DNA from: Penium margaritaceum
Lineage: Eukaryota; Streptophyta; Zygnematophyceae; Desmidiales; Peniaceae
NCBI GenBank assembly: GCA_023375785.1
Contig: SZWC01000805.1
Span: forward strand, 118,550-182,549
Length of the DNA: 64,000 bases
Direction of reading: 5' to 3'
The notes beneath the pieces were generated by a model that did no database searches, was not told the DNA's origin, and saw nothing but the letters and a program-made list of their open reading frames with translations. This document shows positions 10,331 to 22,484 of the stretch, piece by piece. Made by a program: the position numbers and the translations under genes. Positions within the stretch are counted from its first letter, which is position 1, and every line of letters starts with the position of its first letter.

Positions 10331-10829
10331 TCCTCGCAAGGTCACAAGGCTTGAATGGATGAACCTGATGGAGGAGTGAATAGATGGGACTAGAGGGGAA
10401 GTGTTTATGGAGTGTCTTGTCTTGCTCCAGGTAGTGGGATAAAGAGCAAAGAAATAACAGGGAATATTGCTGTTGGATGAGTGCTTGCATCCGAGAGGAA
10501 TGGAGCAGGACTATTTCGAGGACTAAATGGGAGAAGATAGAAGTCCAAAAGAAGAGAGTTGTGAGGTGTGGTTTGTGTTGTAGAGACCATGAGGAAATAG
10601 GAGTGAGTTTGCTATCGCACAGGATGGTACGGGTCTCGAACTAAAAAATGGAGGTCCGTATACGGAGGAGTAGATGGAGGGAGTATACGGTTATGTGAGA
10701 GATTATGCTGATGTTCTTTGGTTGAGTAGTAGGTTTGCTGAAGGTACAATGAGGGAAGGGGAGGACTGTTGTAGGGATGTGCTAGTGTGAAATAATGGAG
10801 ATGAAGTATGTTTTCATGTGAGGTGTTCA
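10331..10829 (+). repeat. X module I1, left part
   Basis: Non-coding, purine-rich; aligns with 23663-24168. It is cut off by the copia insertion at 10830 and resumes at 15541. Confidence 0.7.
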
Positions 10830-10944
10830 TGTTGGGTAAGGACCCATCCCGCTGAGTTTAAGGTCCATGGGAACAAGCTCCAGGAAACAACTAGATGCCT
10901 ACTCCGATTGTCAATCGGACTTCATCATTTGAAAGATATAGTGG
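10830..10944 (+). repeat. Truncated family-B 5' LTR
   Basis: Only the first ~115 bp of the LTR (TGTTGGG... to GAAAGATATAGTGG) remain, compared with 734 bp at 14807-15540. It is joined directly to gag; the rest of the LTR, primer site, leader and gag start are deleted. Confidence 0.8.
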
Positions 10945-11755
10945 TAGAAGAAGGATAGGCAGGCCTACAGGCTGCTCGTCAATACCATCTCCAACTTGCA
11001 TCTTCAGTACGTGAGTGACAAGGCTACTGTAAAAGAGGGGTCGGACACGTTGTGCAAAAGTATGAGAAAAAGGATCAAGCATTCCTCATGCTTTTGGAGG
11101 AGAAGACAATGGCGTTGAAAATGCAGGGTGGCAAAGGGATGGAGGCGTACTTGGACAGGGCAAAGGAGCTGGCAAAGTAGGTAAAAGCGGCCGGCAGTCC
11201 TGTGGAAAACACGCGGTTTGTCCTTCTGTTGCTAAGGGTACTCCAAACAAGCTATGACACGGTGCGATAGACGTTGGAGTGCCAGCTGACTCTCTTCCTA
11301 GACTTCATCTGCATGCACCTGGTGGAGATAGAGCTACATTGCAATGCTGCAAAGCGCAATGGTGGCAGCAGTGGCAGTGAAGCGGCTTTCATGGCCATGG
11401 GCTCACGCAACATGCATGAGTAGTAGTGTGGGCAGTAAAGAGGTAAGAAGAGAGGCAAGTGTCTCTATTGCCAGAAAGGAGAGCACTAGAAGAAAGAGTA
11501 CTTCAAGTTGAAGAGGGACCAGAACGAGCTGTAGCAGCAGTAGTAGCAAAAGCAACAATCTCCACAACAATAGTAGCACACACAATAATGTCAGTATTAG
11601 CAGGAGCAGCAACATAACCATATCGGCTTGTGCCATTTTGGCACCATGAACGTGGCCAAGGAGGTGCACGACCGCCTCTTCATGGCGAGGTGTGACATGT
11701 TATAGAAGGAAATGGCGGATCTCGCGTGGCTCAAGGACTCTGGGTGAACCTAGAG
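10945..11755 (+). pseudogene. Copia family-B gag
   Basis: Sequence from about 11050 matches UBN2-type gag of the reverse copies: FLMLLEEKTMALKMQGGKG, RAKELAK, RFVLLLLR, DFICMHLV. A serine-rich spacer and a CCHC knuckle follow (CLYCQKGEH*KKEYF, about 11460-11505; the last Cys is Tyr). A glutamine-rich tract (11520-11600) alternates CAG with TAG, seven or more stops where the relatives have Gln. The N-terminus is missing through the deletion at 10944/10945. Confidence 0.8.
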
Positions 11756-12960
11756 TCTGACACACCACAAAGTGTGGTTTACATAGCTGCTCTCCATTCC
11801 CCCCTCCCCAACCGATTGCTTTGGGCGTTGATCAGATAGTGTATGCTGAGGGGATTGGGATTTTGGAGATGTGGTTGGAGACCCTACGTGGCATTGAAGT
11901 GGGATTGTTCCATGGCGTGCTATACATACCTGATGCTACGTTCAACCTTCTCTTAGTGTCCTCTCACACCAATACAGGATTGCGCGTCGTCTTTGACAAC
12001 GGCAATGACTACATCCTCGACAAGGAAACAAGAGAGGAGTTGGCCACATCGGTGAAGGAAGGCGACATGTACTGCCTCTTGGGGGCGATCAAGATCACGC
12101 GCGAGCAGAGTCTTGTCGCAGTGGTGGAGGCCACAGATGGCAAAATCAGGCATGTGCGCTATGGCCATATTGGCATGCGTGCCTTGCAGCAACTTTAAAT
12201 ATAGTAGATGGTGCGTGGCTTGTCCACCATCTCTAACTTTGAGCAACAGTTGTACATCGGCTGTTTGGAGGGGGAGTAGGATCACGAGGCATTCTGTAGA
12301 GCAGGTGAGCGCGCGAAGGAGGTGCTTGAGCTGATTTACATAGATTTGTGTAGCCCGATGCAGACCCAGAGCTTTGGAGGCTCTAAGTATTCTCTCACCA
12401 TCATTGATGATTTCAGCCATTACACTGTTGTGTACTTCCTCTCCTCCAAGGACCAGTGGTTTGACAGGTTAAAGGAGTTCAAGGCCATGGTGGAGAACCA
12501 GACTGGCAAGAAAATCAAGGCGTTGCGCATCGACCGCGGTTGAGAATGCCTGAGCAAGGAGTTTGAGAACTACCTCGCAGCAGCAGGCATCAAGGCGTAG
12601 TGTACCGCGCCATATTTGGGGCAGTAGAATGGCGTAGCAGAAAGCTCGACACACACCATCATTTAGTTGGTGTGCGCCATGCTACACGTGCCTCAACTCA
12701 CCTACAACTTTGGGGTTGAAGGGGTGAGCACTGCGGTATACATCAAGAACTGCAGTCCAACCAAGGCCTTGGAGTACATGACATCGTACGAAGCATGCCT
12801 TGGCAAAAAGCCGAGCGTGGGTCATCTTTGCACATTTGGCAGCTTGGCGCACATGCACGTGCCAAAGGACAAGCGGCAAAAGTGCAACATGATGAGCGCA
12901 TAGATGCCGATAACTGGCTACGACATGGCAAGCAAGGCATAATGCCTTTACGAGAGGGAT
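11756..12960 (+). pseudogene. Copia family-B protease and integrase
   Basis: The open stretch 11821-12198 has FHGVLYIPDATFNLLLVSS and, at its end, the pre-integrase region VRYGHIGMRALQQL. The integrase core reads LIYIDLCSP (catalytic Asp), YSLTIIDDFSHY and ALRIDRG (second Asp), then a TGA, and NGVAE (catalytic Glu) in the next segment. Its C-terminal part (12667-12903) has KKPSVGHLCTFGSLAHMHVPK. Stops interrupt at about 12199, 12541, 12598, 12625, 12664 and 12901, most of them TAG. Confidence 0.8.
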
Positions 12961-13380
12961 ACATGTATTGTCATCATCTCCATAGATGTCGTCTTCAACG
13001 AGAGCAACGTTATCGGCACGAACATTGTCTACGAAGAGGTAATAGAAGCAGCACTTGACGAGGTAGTGGGAACAAATATCCTTCCTGACCCAATCTGTCC
13101 TCATTATTCCTCCACTGTGACAATAAAAGAACCACTCTACTCCCCCATGATTGAGGCAACAGATACAGTGGTCTCATTGGCAGAAGCATAGGAAGAAGAT
13201 GCACCATCATCAATAGCAACAGTTGTGCGGGCAACATCGCGCCAGCCGCCAGCTAACGCTCCTACACAACGTCACAGGTACCCTCTCAAGATGCGCTACA
13301 AACCTGGTGAGCGCAATTATTATGAGATGTTGCAATAGCCAAATCAAATGAATGTCGCAGTTGCAGGAGATTGAGACCAG
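12961..13380 (+). other. Integrase-RT linker of the nested copia
   Basis: Acidic, low-complexity coding remnant aligning with the reverse copies at about 49980-50230 and 55580-55860. No domain is expected or seen here. Confidence 0.55.
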
Positions 13381-14686
13381 CCAACATCCTACAAGGAGGC
13401 AACGGCTGCACCACATGTAGCAGATTGGGCGCAAGCTATGCAGCAAGAGATACGGCCGCAGTTGAACAATGGCACGTGGGAGCTGACTAAGCATCCAATT
13501 CGATGTAAGGTGATCAAGTGCAAGTGGGTGTTTAAGAAAACTTGGGGAGCAGATGGCAACGAGGAAAAGTACAAGGCGAGGCTGGTCGCCAAGGGCTAGT
13601 CGCAGCGAGAGGGCATCGACTACATAGAAACCTTTGCCCCTGTTGCCAAGTTTTCCTCTTTGCATACGCTCCTTATCTATGCAACAGGAAAGGACTTTGA
13701 GGTCCACCACATGGACGTCAAGATGGCATTCGTGAACAGTGACCTGGAGGAGCTTGGAACGAGAAGATGGATGTGGCGTTACAATGCACGAAGTTTGAGC
13801 GCAACGAGAGTGACTACGTCTTTTGCTAGTAGGATGAGCATGAGGTCCTTATCATCATCTTCTATGTGGATGACATACTCCTCCTTTCCAACAGCATGTG
13901 TGCACTACAGGAGTTCAAGAAGGCCATGTAGGAGCGCTTCCAGATGTCCATTCTCGTGGAGGCATCATACTTCCTTGGATTCCAGATTGCGCGTGACCGC
14001 AAATCACGCTCTCTCTCTGTGCGGCAGAGCCGCTACATCAAGGATGTCTTGCAGCGGTTTGGCATGGCTGAGGCAAAACCCATCGACACCCCGCTAGAGA
14101 TGCAGCAATACCTCATGAGCATCAACAGAGAAGCGGATGTAGCTATGCGACAAAAGTACTTGAGAGCAATCGGCAGTCTTATGTACCTGATGGTGGAAAC
14201 CAGGCAAGACATCGCATAGGCTGTTAGCGTTGTAAGCGAGCACATGGCAAGTCCCGAACCTCAACACCATAAGTCAGTGAACCATATCTTCTGTTACCTT
14301 GCTGAACATCGGCATCACCTACAACGGCGACGACAACAACATCATCGGCTACACAGATGCAGATTGAATTTCAAACCTCGAGGACCGCAAGTCCATCTCT
14401 AGACATGTGTTCCTCATGAATGGTGCGGCCATCAGCTAGTGCAGCAAGCGGCAAGTGGTCGTAGCCACCTCAAGTATGAAAGCTGATCTCGTCTTTATCA
14501 ACTTTGGAGCGAAGGAAACAGTTTAGATTGAGCATCTCATGGCGAGGATGAGTACTACAGCAATAATTTGAGTTTGTGTGCACGTGGACAACTAGAGCGC
14601 AATCATACTCGCCAAGAATCCTCACCACCATGCACAGACTAAGCACATTGACATCGCATGTCACTTCATCAGGCACCTGGTGCAGG
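13381..14686 (+). pseudogene. Copia family-B RT and RNase H
   Basis: RT begins with KVIKCKWVFKKTWGADGN and KYKARLVAKG*SQREGIDYIETF. EVHHMDVKMAFVN is followed at about 13754 by an internal deletion and frame change. The YVDDILLLS active-site box is at about 13867-13893. The segment 13944-14219 holds SYFLGFQIARDRKSR, QSRYIKDVLQRFGMAEAKPI and MYLMVETRQDIA. RNase H follows with GYTDAD (then TGA for Trp) and CHFIRHLVQ, where it breaks off at 14686 against an inverted LTR piece; the last ~40 codons are lost. Confidence 0.8.
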
Positions 14687-14794
14687 TGTTGGAACTAAAG
14701 GAGAGAGGGAGCCTCTGAGCAGCGAGCATGTGGGTCTTGAAGGGCATCACTTGTGTAGAATAATGGTTTTTAAATCACTCAAGATGATGGAGTT
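14687..14794 (-). repeat. Inverted family-B LTR end between RNase H and 3' LTR
   Basis: The segment starting TGTTGGAACTAAAGG is the reverse complement of the LTR's own last ~108 bp (15433-15540), with few mismatches. It replaces the normal end of pol. With the 3' LTR it forms an inverted repeat separated by about 640 bp. Confidence 0.8.
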
Positions 14795-14806
14795 TGTTGG
14801 GGAGAT

Positions 14807-15540
14807 TGTTGGGAAAGGAGCCATCTGGTTCAGTTTCAGGTCCACAGGACTAAGTTCTAGGAAACTACCTGATGCCTGCTCAGATTGTCAATACGACATT
14901 ATCATTGGAAAGATCTAGTGGCAAAATGCGTACGATCCAGGTTTGAGGCCGATCCAACGGTCGGATTGGGAGATATGAAGTTTCAAAGTTTCTAGGGTCA
15001 TTGACAGCCGATATGTGGGTGACCATGGGCGATGGCTCTATGCCTTAGCCTGAAAAAAAAAAGGCGAGAGGTCCAAGGTAAATACCTGATGGGAGAAATA
15101 TCCGAAGGTCATAGATTCTTGGGTTGCCTTGTTAGAGTGTGCTGACAGGGACAAAGGTACCTCTCCTTACTTTTTATGTGAGGTGACATCCTTGTGTGCT
15201 AGCCATGGATTCATGGCGATTCTCCATGGGATTGTGGGTTATTTGACCACTAGGAGTGTGCCATGAGAGCATATTCTAGCTCTCTAGGTCATGTCTGAGT
15301 GGTCAGCCTGATTGTTAGGCTGATTTCCTCTCTTGTGTGAGATCATGGACTCTACTATGTGAGCTTTAGCCTCCATGGCTAAGTGGTGTGGCTTGTGAGA
15401 GGGCTGACTTGCCCAAGCTCTAGCTCTATATGTACTCCATCATTTTGAGTGATTGAAAAACCATTCTTCAACACAAGTGATGCCCTTCTTATCCCACATG
15501 CTTGCTGCTCCAAAGCTCCCTCTCTCCTCTAGTTCCTACA
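14807..15540 (+). repeat. Family-B 3' LTR
   Basis: 734 bp, TGTTGGGAAAGG to TTCCTACA. It matches the reversed LTRs at 47577-48313, 53190-53923 and 58446-59183. A TATATG-like box is near 15426-15431, where the copy at 58446 has TATAAATA on its sense strand. An A-run (about 15053-15062) lies in U3. Confidence 0.85.
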
Positions 15541-16600
15541 GTTTGAGTGCTGCCATTATGGAGGTGCATTGTTTGTGGCATGAGGTGATTGTTATTGCTG
15601 ATTTTGAAGCTAGAGGTAGGGAGACTTGGTGTGGTGGTACTTGCTTGGCATGTGGTGATGATGGTTTGCACTATGACGCTGTTGCAAAGGTCCAGCTTGT
15701 GTTGTTGATGAGGTGATTGTCTCGTCGCAGGACAAGTTCACGTAAGTAGGAGTTGGTTGAAAAGTTGGTAGGATTGTTGCAACTTGGGAGGAGAATATAT
15801 TGTTTTGGGGCTGATACTTGGAAGGGCCATGATATTTCTGATGCTAAAGAGGATGATGTTGGTGACTTTGGTGGAAGTGATGAGGCGGGCAATGTGAACA
15901 TGGAGGGCAGGTACGGTGATATAGCTTTCTTTGCAATTGGGTGAAGCAGGGCCCATTGCTTTTCTTTAAGAGTTTGTGGAGTGAGTGGTATTGGAGCTGA
16001 TTTGGGGATGAATACTTACAGTTATTGCTTCTGCAGGATAAAGAAGACCATGATCAAGGATGTGTTTGACAAGAGGTGATTTGCTTACATTGCTGCCCAA
16101 GGGACAAAGTTGTCGTGCGGGAATGACGGAAAATGCTTTGGTGATGTGGTACAGACGAGTGTGGAGAGCTTGGAACTGAGAGTAACACGAAATTTATTTA
16201 AATTGGGCGTGGTGTTCAGGCGCAAACGGTGAGATGGGCTAACCATGCTTTGTATGCAGAGAGATGTCGCCACGACGTCATTTAAGTAGGTACTGCCACC
16301 ATTACTCGCTTGATTTCTGCTGCTTACACATCACACGTACAGGTTGGAGTGATGAAATGTTAAGTCGAGTAGTGCCAAGGTGCGGATGTGAACTAGACAG
16401 AAAGGAGTAATGAGTGATCAGAGTGACAGCTATTGATGAAGATACATGTGGGACTTGAAGTCCAAATAGATAGCTGATGTAGGGATAGTTGGATGCAGTT
16501 AGGTGCAGCACCGAGGCGCAAGAGCAATGTGGACTGAATATTTTCCAAGGAGTGAAGAACAGGGCGTCGCGTCAATTCCCTGCATTGCTGCGCTTTCTTA
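15541..16600 (+). repeat. X module I1, right part
   Basis: Resumes the alignment with 24169-25244 after the copia insertion (GTGCTGCCATTATGGAGG against GTGCTGCCATTGTGGAGG). Short reading frames in it are not conserved and nothing is recognisable. Confidence 0.7.
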
Positions 16601-17284
16601 CACTTGTTTTGGACTCAAAGACTTTGTGGTGGCAAGCGATCTTTGAGCGTGCCGTTGTGGTAGCGCCCTGCATTCCGCAATCTCCAGCACTCAGCACCAT
16701 CATCATCCCCATCATAACACCTCTAAGGAAAAAGACCAAGGAGAATGAGCTCTCAGCAGTATCCCCTTGGAACAGCATCCTCCTCAGGGCTATCTTTGCA
16801 AATTGCCCTGATGAACCAACGGTTCCTCTTGGCACTCCCTCCACTAGAAAAGACAATGAGCAATAACGCAGTCACTGCCATTCTACGTATTCAACCATCA
16901 ATGGCATTAATCTATTTCATCAATTGCCCCACATCCAACAGGCCGCAAGCTAACATTGTTACCCATCTCTTAGAATGCCTACCAGACATCCCTTATTGCA
17001 CGAGAGAAGAGATGATTCTATACACTACCATCAATGGAGGGTTGAACTTTTGCTCAATTTGGGGAGATTTTAGTCTCCCAAGTTCAGTCTCTGATAGGAT
17101 CTCCCAGGTCTCCTTAATTTCATATCTTTGCTTGGTACTGACTTGGTCAAAAACCCCTGAAGGAGGTGCCCATACATCACTTTCTTCACCCATCCGACAA
17201 CCATACAAATACTTTTTTAAGATCACACGATCTTTATATCAGACCTTTGTACCACAACCTCTAGGGCTATCACGATATTGAACA
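16600..17284 (+). repeat. X module I3
   Basis: Pyrimidine-rich stretch aligning with about 28330-28995. It has an open frame at 16745-17281 (178 codons) with no match to a family I know. In about 100 codons compared by hand with copy 2, changes fall at least as often at first as at third codon positions, and copy 2 has two stops, so the frame is not under coding constraint. Confidence 0.65.
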
Positions 17285-17956
17285 TGAAGTCAACAATGAC
17301 ATAATTGCCTGGATAATCCAAGCTCTAAATAAGGTTCAGATTCCGTCCTAAGCCAACACAAACAATCTTGCTAACGGATTGTGGGTCACGATCAAGGATC
17401 CAGAGGCAAGCCGCCCTTTTATAACTACGACCACGTCGCAACCGCTTCCGGCTAGTGAAAAGAAACTATTGCTCTGTTTTTCTCCTCTGTTGTTGTACAT
17501 TATCAAGGATGTTCATTCCTCCATACTAACCTCAGACATTTCTGCTACTCTTGTTTGCCTTTAGCTCCGTAGCTTCGCTTCCGTTTCCTCCCTTTGCTTA
17601 TTTTGTGCTCATTCCATTTTTGCCCTCCACTCTACGTGCATGCCGTCTTGCTCCGTAACTCAATTATTGGCTTCACTGCCATCAACTCATCACTTGCTCT
17701 CAGCCTCAACTTTTTGTCGCTGGTCTTGTGTCTATCCCGCACCTTCTCTCAACATGTTGCTTCTTGTTGACCTTCCACGACAAGCTCCTTAGAACAATTT
17801 CCGTCCTTTTGCTTTCGTCACCTATTGGTTGGTGGCAGTGGTTGGTGGCAGTGGTTGGTGGTAGTGGTTAGTGGCAGTTGTTGGTGGTAGTGGTTGGTGA
17901 CTTCATTGTTGTACCTGCTTCTCCAATTACTGTCTCCTCTTGTTGCATTCTTTTGA
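17285..17956 (+). repeat. X module R3 (copy 1)
   Basis: Aligns with 25843-26436 and 28996-29657. A GGTTGGTGGCAGT-like phrase repeats about four times at 17825-17905. It ends CTTTTGACA at 17956, the inverse of the R start. Confidence 0.75.
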
Positions 17957-18475
17957 CAAACTAGTCTAGTCAGGTTCTACTACTAATCCTAATCGTATGG
18001 CCGTTGGTACGCTAACCATAGCCGTAGCCGCCTTGCTGCTACTGCTGCTCTTGGTGGCGCAAGAGGTGGGATCCGACTCCGCATTTCAACATCTTGGAGC
18101 TGTCACTACTGTGTGCAAAATCAGAACTTCTTGAGCCTACTCATTTGCTATGGGAGGTAACGGGTAGCGTGGGAACATTTTGGCGCGCAGTAGGGACGGA
18201 AGCGTGGTTGTTCCATTACATGTTCTCAAGAGGTAGTCAGAGCTGTTGTTACCCTAGGCCGTTGAGTGTAGGATGATGCACGGGAGACCTTGGCGATCAA
18301 GAGGTTGTCAGTGCTGTCAGTTGCTAACTTGTCGATGCGGAATTGCGACCATGTGTCTCGTGGAATATTTATGTTGTGGGTCTTCGGGGGCACAGGGGGC
18401 AGATGAGAACACGTTGGGATAGATGGTAAACATGGTACAAGGCTTGTGACTATTGCATGATATTGTTACTGAAAC
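17957..18475 (+). repeat. X module R2 (copy 1, outer)
   Basis: Second copy of R2, in direct orientation to 9811-10330. It is followed immediately by array block 2. Confidence 0.8.
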
Positions 18476-21400
18476 TAGCTACGTCCTTATTCCTCCCTAG
18501 TTGCATCCTTGTTGGATCCTACTTGTATTTTACTTATGTCCTAGTTGTGCCATACTTGTACCCTCCTCACGCCCTAGTTGCGCCTCATTTGAGCACAAGC
18601 TACACTCTACTTGCACTCTAGTTACACCGTAGTTGTGCCCTAGTTGTACCCTACTTACATCTTACTTGCACCCTAGTTGTACCCTAGTTGTATCCTAGTT
18701 GCGCACTTGTTGCACCCTAGTTGTACCCTACCCTAGTTCTGCCTTGTGTCCTAATTACTCCCTAGTTACGCCCTACTTGTGCCCTAGTTGTGCCCTACTT
18801 GTGTCCTAGTTATGCCTTACTTGCACCGGAGTTGCGTCCTAGTCACACCCTTCTTGAACCCTACTTCTTCCCTACTTGTACCCTACTTGCACCCTAGTTG
18901 CACTTTACTTGCATCCTAGTTGTGCCTTAGTTGTGCAATAGTTGCGTCTCTATTGGACACTAGCTACGTCATAGTTGCGCCCTATTTGCACCCTAGTTGC
19001 GTCCTCCTTGTGTCCTACTTGCGTCCTACTTATGCCCTAGTTGCTCCCTAGTTGCGCCATACTTGCTCCCTTATTGTGCCCTAGTTGCACCCTAGTTGCA
19101 CCCTAGTTGGGCCCCAGTTGGGCACTATTTACGCCCTAGTTTTGCCTTAGTTGCATCCTTCTTGCACCTTATGTGCACCCCACTTGCGTCCTACTTGCGT
19201 CCTAGTTGCACCTAGTTATGCCTTAGCTGCGCCGTAGTTGTGCCATAGTTATGCCCTAGTTGCGCCCTTGTTGCGACTTAGTTGGGCACAAGCTACAGTG
19301 TAGCTTGTGCCCAACACCCTATATGTGCCCTAGTTGCGCCCTATTTGCGTCCTACCTGTGTCCTACTTGCGCCGTAGTAGCACCCTAGTTATGTCCTTTT
19401 TATGCAGTTGTTGCACCTCCGTGGGATACTAGTTATGCCCTAGTTGTACGCTAGCTACGTCCTAGTTGCGCCCTTGTTGTACCCAACTTGTGCCTTGCAA
19501 CCTACTTGTGCCCAAGTTACACCCAGTTGTGTCCTTGTTGCGCTTTAGTCACGCTCTACTTGCACCCTCATTGAGCCCTACTTACGCCCTCGTTGCACCT
19601 TAGTTACGCCCTACTTGTGCCCTGTTTTTGTCCTATTAGCGTCCTATTTCCATAGTAGTTGCGCCCTAGTTGAACCCTACTCGTGCCCTACTTGCGCACT
19701 ACTTACACCTTACTTGCACCCTAGTTGCACCTTTCTTTACGTCCTTGTTGCATCCTCGCTAGGCCCAAGTTTCACCCTAATTATGCCTTTATTGGACACT
19801 AGTTACGTCCTAGTTGCGTCCTAGTTGCCCCCTAGTTGCGTCCTAGTTGCCCCCTAGTTGCACCCTGTTTTTTCCCTCCTTACATCTTACTTGCATCGTA
19901 GTTGTATCCTAGTTGAATCCTAGTTATGCCTCAGCTGGGAACTAGATACGTTCTAGTTGCACCCTAGTTCTACCCTAGTTGCGTCCTAGTTGCGTCCTAG
20001 TTGCATCCTAGTTACGCCCTAGTTGCGCCCTACTTGTATCCAACTTACATCATAGGTACGTCTTAGTTGCCATCTAGTTTCGTCCTATTTACGTCCTCCT
20101 TGCGCCCTACATGCGCCCTAGTTGCGTCCTAGTTGCGCCCTATTTGCACCCTACTTGTACCCTATTTGGGACCTATGTGCGACCTAGTTGCGCCCTAGGT
20201 GTGCCCTAGTTGAACCCTACTTGCACAATTCTTACAACCTAGTTGCGCCCTAGTTGTGTCCTAGTTGCACCCTAGTGGCGTCCTACTTGCGCCCTAGTTG
20301 CACCCTACTTGCGCTCTAGTTAGACCCTAGTTGCCCCTCTATTAGACAGTAGCTACTCCCTAGTTTAGCTGTAGTTACGCCCTAGTTACGCCTACTTGTG
20401 CCCTATTTGTGATCCTTTTTTTGTCCTAGTTGCGCCCGACTTCTGCCCTGGTTGTGCCTCAGTTACGCCTCAAATGGTACTACCTATGCCATATTTGCAC
20501 CATACTGACATCCTAGATGTGTCCTAGATGCATCTTACTTATGCCAAAGTTGCACTGTTGTTGCGTCCTAGCTGTGTCCTAGTTGCGTCCTACTTACGGT
20601 ATTCTTACGTCCTACTTGCGTCCTACTTCCACCCTACTTGCACCCTACTTGCACCCTGGTTGCACACTAGTTGCACCCTTGTTGTACCGTACTTGCATCC
20701 TACTTGCACCCTACTTGCCCCCTAGTTGTGTCCTAGTTGCTCCCTAGTTACGCCATACTTACACCCTACCTGTGCACTAATTGCACCCTAGTTGCACCCT
20801 AGTTGAGCAATCATTGCACGCTACTTGCACCCTACTTGCACCATAGTTGCGCCCTAGTTACGCCATAGTTGTGCCCCATTTCTACCCTAGTTGTACCCTA
20901 CTTACACCCTAGTTGCGCCCTACTTACGCAAGTAAGGACTTGCGTTCAAGTTACGCCCTAGGTGTGTCCTAGTTACGCACTAGTTGCTGCCTTGTTGCCC
21001 CCTACTTGCACCATAGTTGCACCCTAGTTACTCCCTAGTTGCATCCTAGTTACGCCATAGTTGCATCCTAGTTACTCCCTTGTTATGCCCTAGTTGCGTC
21101 CTACTTGCGCGCTAGTTGCGTCCTAGTTGCACCTTAGTTGCGCCCTTGTTGCGCCCTACTTGCGTGCTACTTATGCTCTCATTGCGTCCTAGTTATGTCC
21201 TAGTTTTCCCCTAGTTACGCCCTAGTTGCGTCCTACTTATGCCCTAGTTGCGCCCTACTTGCGTCCTAGTTACACCCTAGTTGCGCCCCAATTGGACACT
21301 ATGTACGCCCTAGTTGTGCCATAGTTGCACCCTAGTTCCACCCTAGTTGTTCCCTACTTGCGCCCTACTTGTACACTAGTTTCGTCCTACTTGCGTCGGA

Positions 21401-22484
21401 CTTGCACCCTAGTTGCGCCATAGTTATACCTCAATTGGGCACTACCTACACCTTTGTTGCACCCTATTTTCTCCCTAGTTGCACCCTACTTACACCATAG
21501 TTATGTCTTTGTTGCACCCTACTTGTACGATAGTTGTGCTTTAGTTGGGTACTAGCTGTGTCCTAGTTGTGTCCTAGTTACGCCCTACTTGCACCTTACT
21601 TGCGCCTTTCTTGCACCCTACTTGTGCCTTGGTTACGTCCTAGCTGCGCCCTAGTTGTGCCTCATTGTGGCAGTATCTACGCCATAGTTGCGCCATACTG
21701 GCATCCTAGTTGGGCCATAGTTACGTCCTAGTGGCAATCTACTTGTGCCTTGCTTGCCCCCTAGTTGCGCCCTAGTTGTGTCCCAGTTGTGTCCTATTTG
21801 TGCCCTAACTACGCCCTACTTATGCCCTGGTTTCAGCCTAGTTCATTCTAGCTGTGTCCTAATTGCACTTTGTTTACACCCTACATGCGTCCTATTTGTA
21901 TCCTAATTGTACCCTAGCTGCATCCGAGTTATACAATACTTGCACCCTACTCTCTCCGTAATTGCGCCCTAATTGCACCCTAGTTCTGTCTTAGTTGCGT
22001 CCTACTTCCGTCCTAGTTGTGCCCTACTTGGATCTTAGTTGCGCCCTAGTTACGCCTTAGTTGGGCACTACCTACGCCTTGCTTGCGGCCTAGTTGCGTC
22101 CTAGCTCCAGCCTAGTTGCACCCTATTTGCACCCTAGTAGCTCTCTACTTGCACCCTAGTTGGGTCCTACTTGTGTCTTAGTAATCGTAGTTGTACCCTA
22201 GTTACACCCTACATGCACCCTACTTACACCCTAGTTGTGTCATAGTTGCACTATAGTTGTACCCTACTTGCACCCTACTTGTACCCTACTTGCGCTCTTG
22301 TTGCGCACAAGTTGTTCCCTAGTTGCCCCCTATTTGTGCCCTATTTATGCCCTTGTTGCGCCCTAGTTGGGTCCAAGCAATACACTAGTTGCGTCCTACT
22401 TGTGCCCTAGCTGTACCATACTTGCGCCCTAGTTGTACCATACTCGCACCGTAGTTGCGCCCTAGTTGTGCATTTGTTGGACAC
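18476..22484. repeat. 11-bp satellite-like array, block 2
   Basis: Same unit as block 1. Marker units (variants of GGGCACTAGCTA) occur near 18573, 18945, 19112, 19270, 19410, 19788, 19928, 20330 and 20465. Their distances from the block start are close to those of block 3, and those near the right end match block 1. This is the complete array part of the higher-order unit, about 4.0 kb. A self-complementary phrase, GTGTAGCTTGTGCCCAAC against the preceding TTGGGCACAAGCTACA, is at about 19280-19315. Confidence 0.95.

Larger units (their letters stand above)
10830..15540 (+). mobile_element. Copia family-B element nested in X1
   Basis: A forward-strand Ty1/copia element interrupting module I1. 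Order: truncated 5' LTR, gag with CCHC knuckle, protease, integrase, RT, RNase H, inverted LTR fragment, 3' LTR. The flanks 10825-10829 (GTTCA) and 15541-15545 (GTTTG) may be a decayed 5-bp target duplication. All coding parts carry stops, so it is inactive. Confidence 0.85.
9147..18475. mobile_element. Repeat X, copy 1 (interrupted by copia)
   Basis: A non-coding repeat shared with 22485-30175. Order of modules: R (9147-9810), R2 (9811-10330), I1 (10331-10829 continued at 15541-16600), I3 (about 16600-17284), R3 (17285-17956), second R2 (17957-18475). Subtracting the 4711-bp copia leaves 4618 bp, against 4613 bp for copy 2 without its insertion. The outer edges of R and R3 read TGTCAAAA and TTTTGACA in the better copies, short inverted termini compatible with a transposon. 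The left part is purine-rich on the plus strand and the right part pyrimidine-rich. No transposase or RT is recognisable. Confidence 0.65.

Noticed and set aside
11520-11600. Alternative genetic code with TAG read as glutamine, as in some ulvophycean algae
   Set aside because: TAG also replaces Lys, Glu and Trp codons (5100-6180), TGA and TAA stops are mixed in, frameshifts accompany them, and the intact pol at 62670-64000 uses no TAG. Decay is the simpler reading.
16745-17281. 178-codon frame as a real gene in X
   Set aside because: The paralogue at 28500-28800 has stops, and substitutions show no third-position excess in a hand comparison of about 100 codons.
9811-18475. R2 copies as LTRs of a retrotransposon
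   Set aside because: R2 copies are direct repeats of about 520 bp, but they lack TG/CA ends, a primer site, a purine tract and any coding region between them, so the label was not used.
18476-22484. Telomeric or interstitial telomere DNA, because of recurrent CCCTA
   Set aside because: The unit is 11 bp (TTGCGCCCTAG), not the 7-bp CCCTAAA type, and no run of telomere repeats is present.
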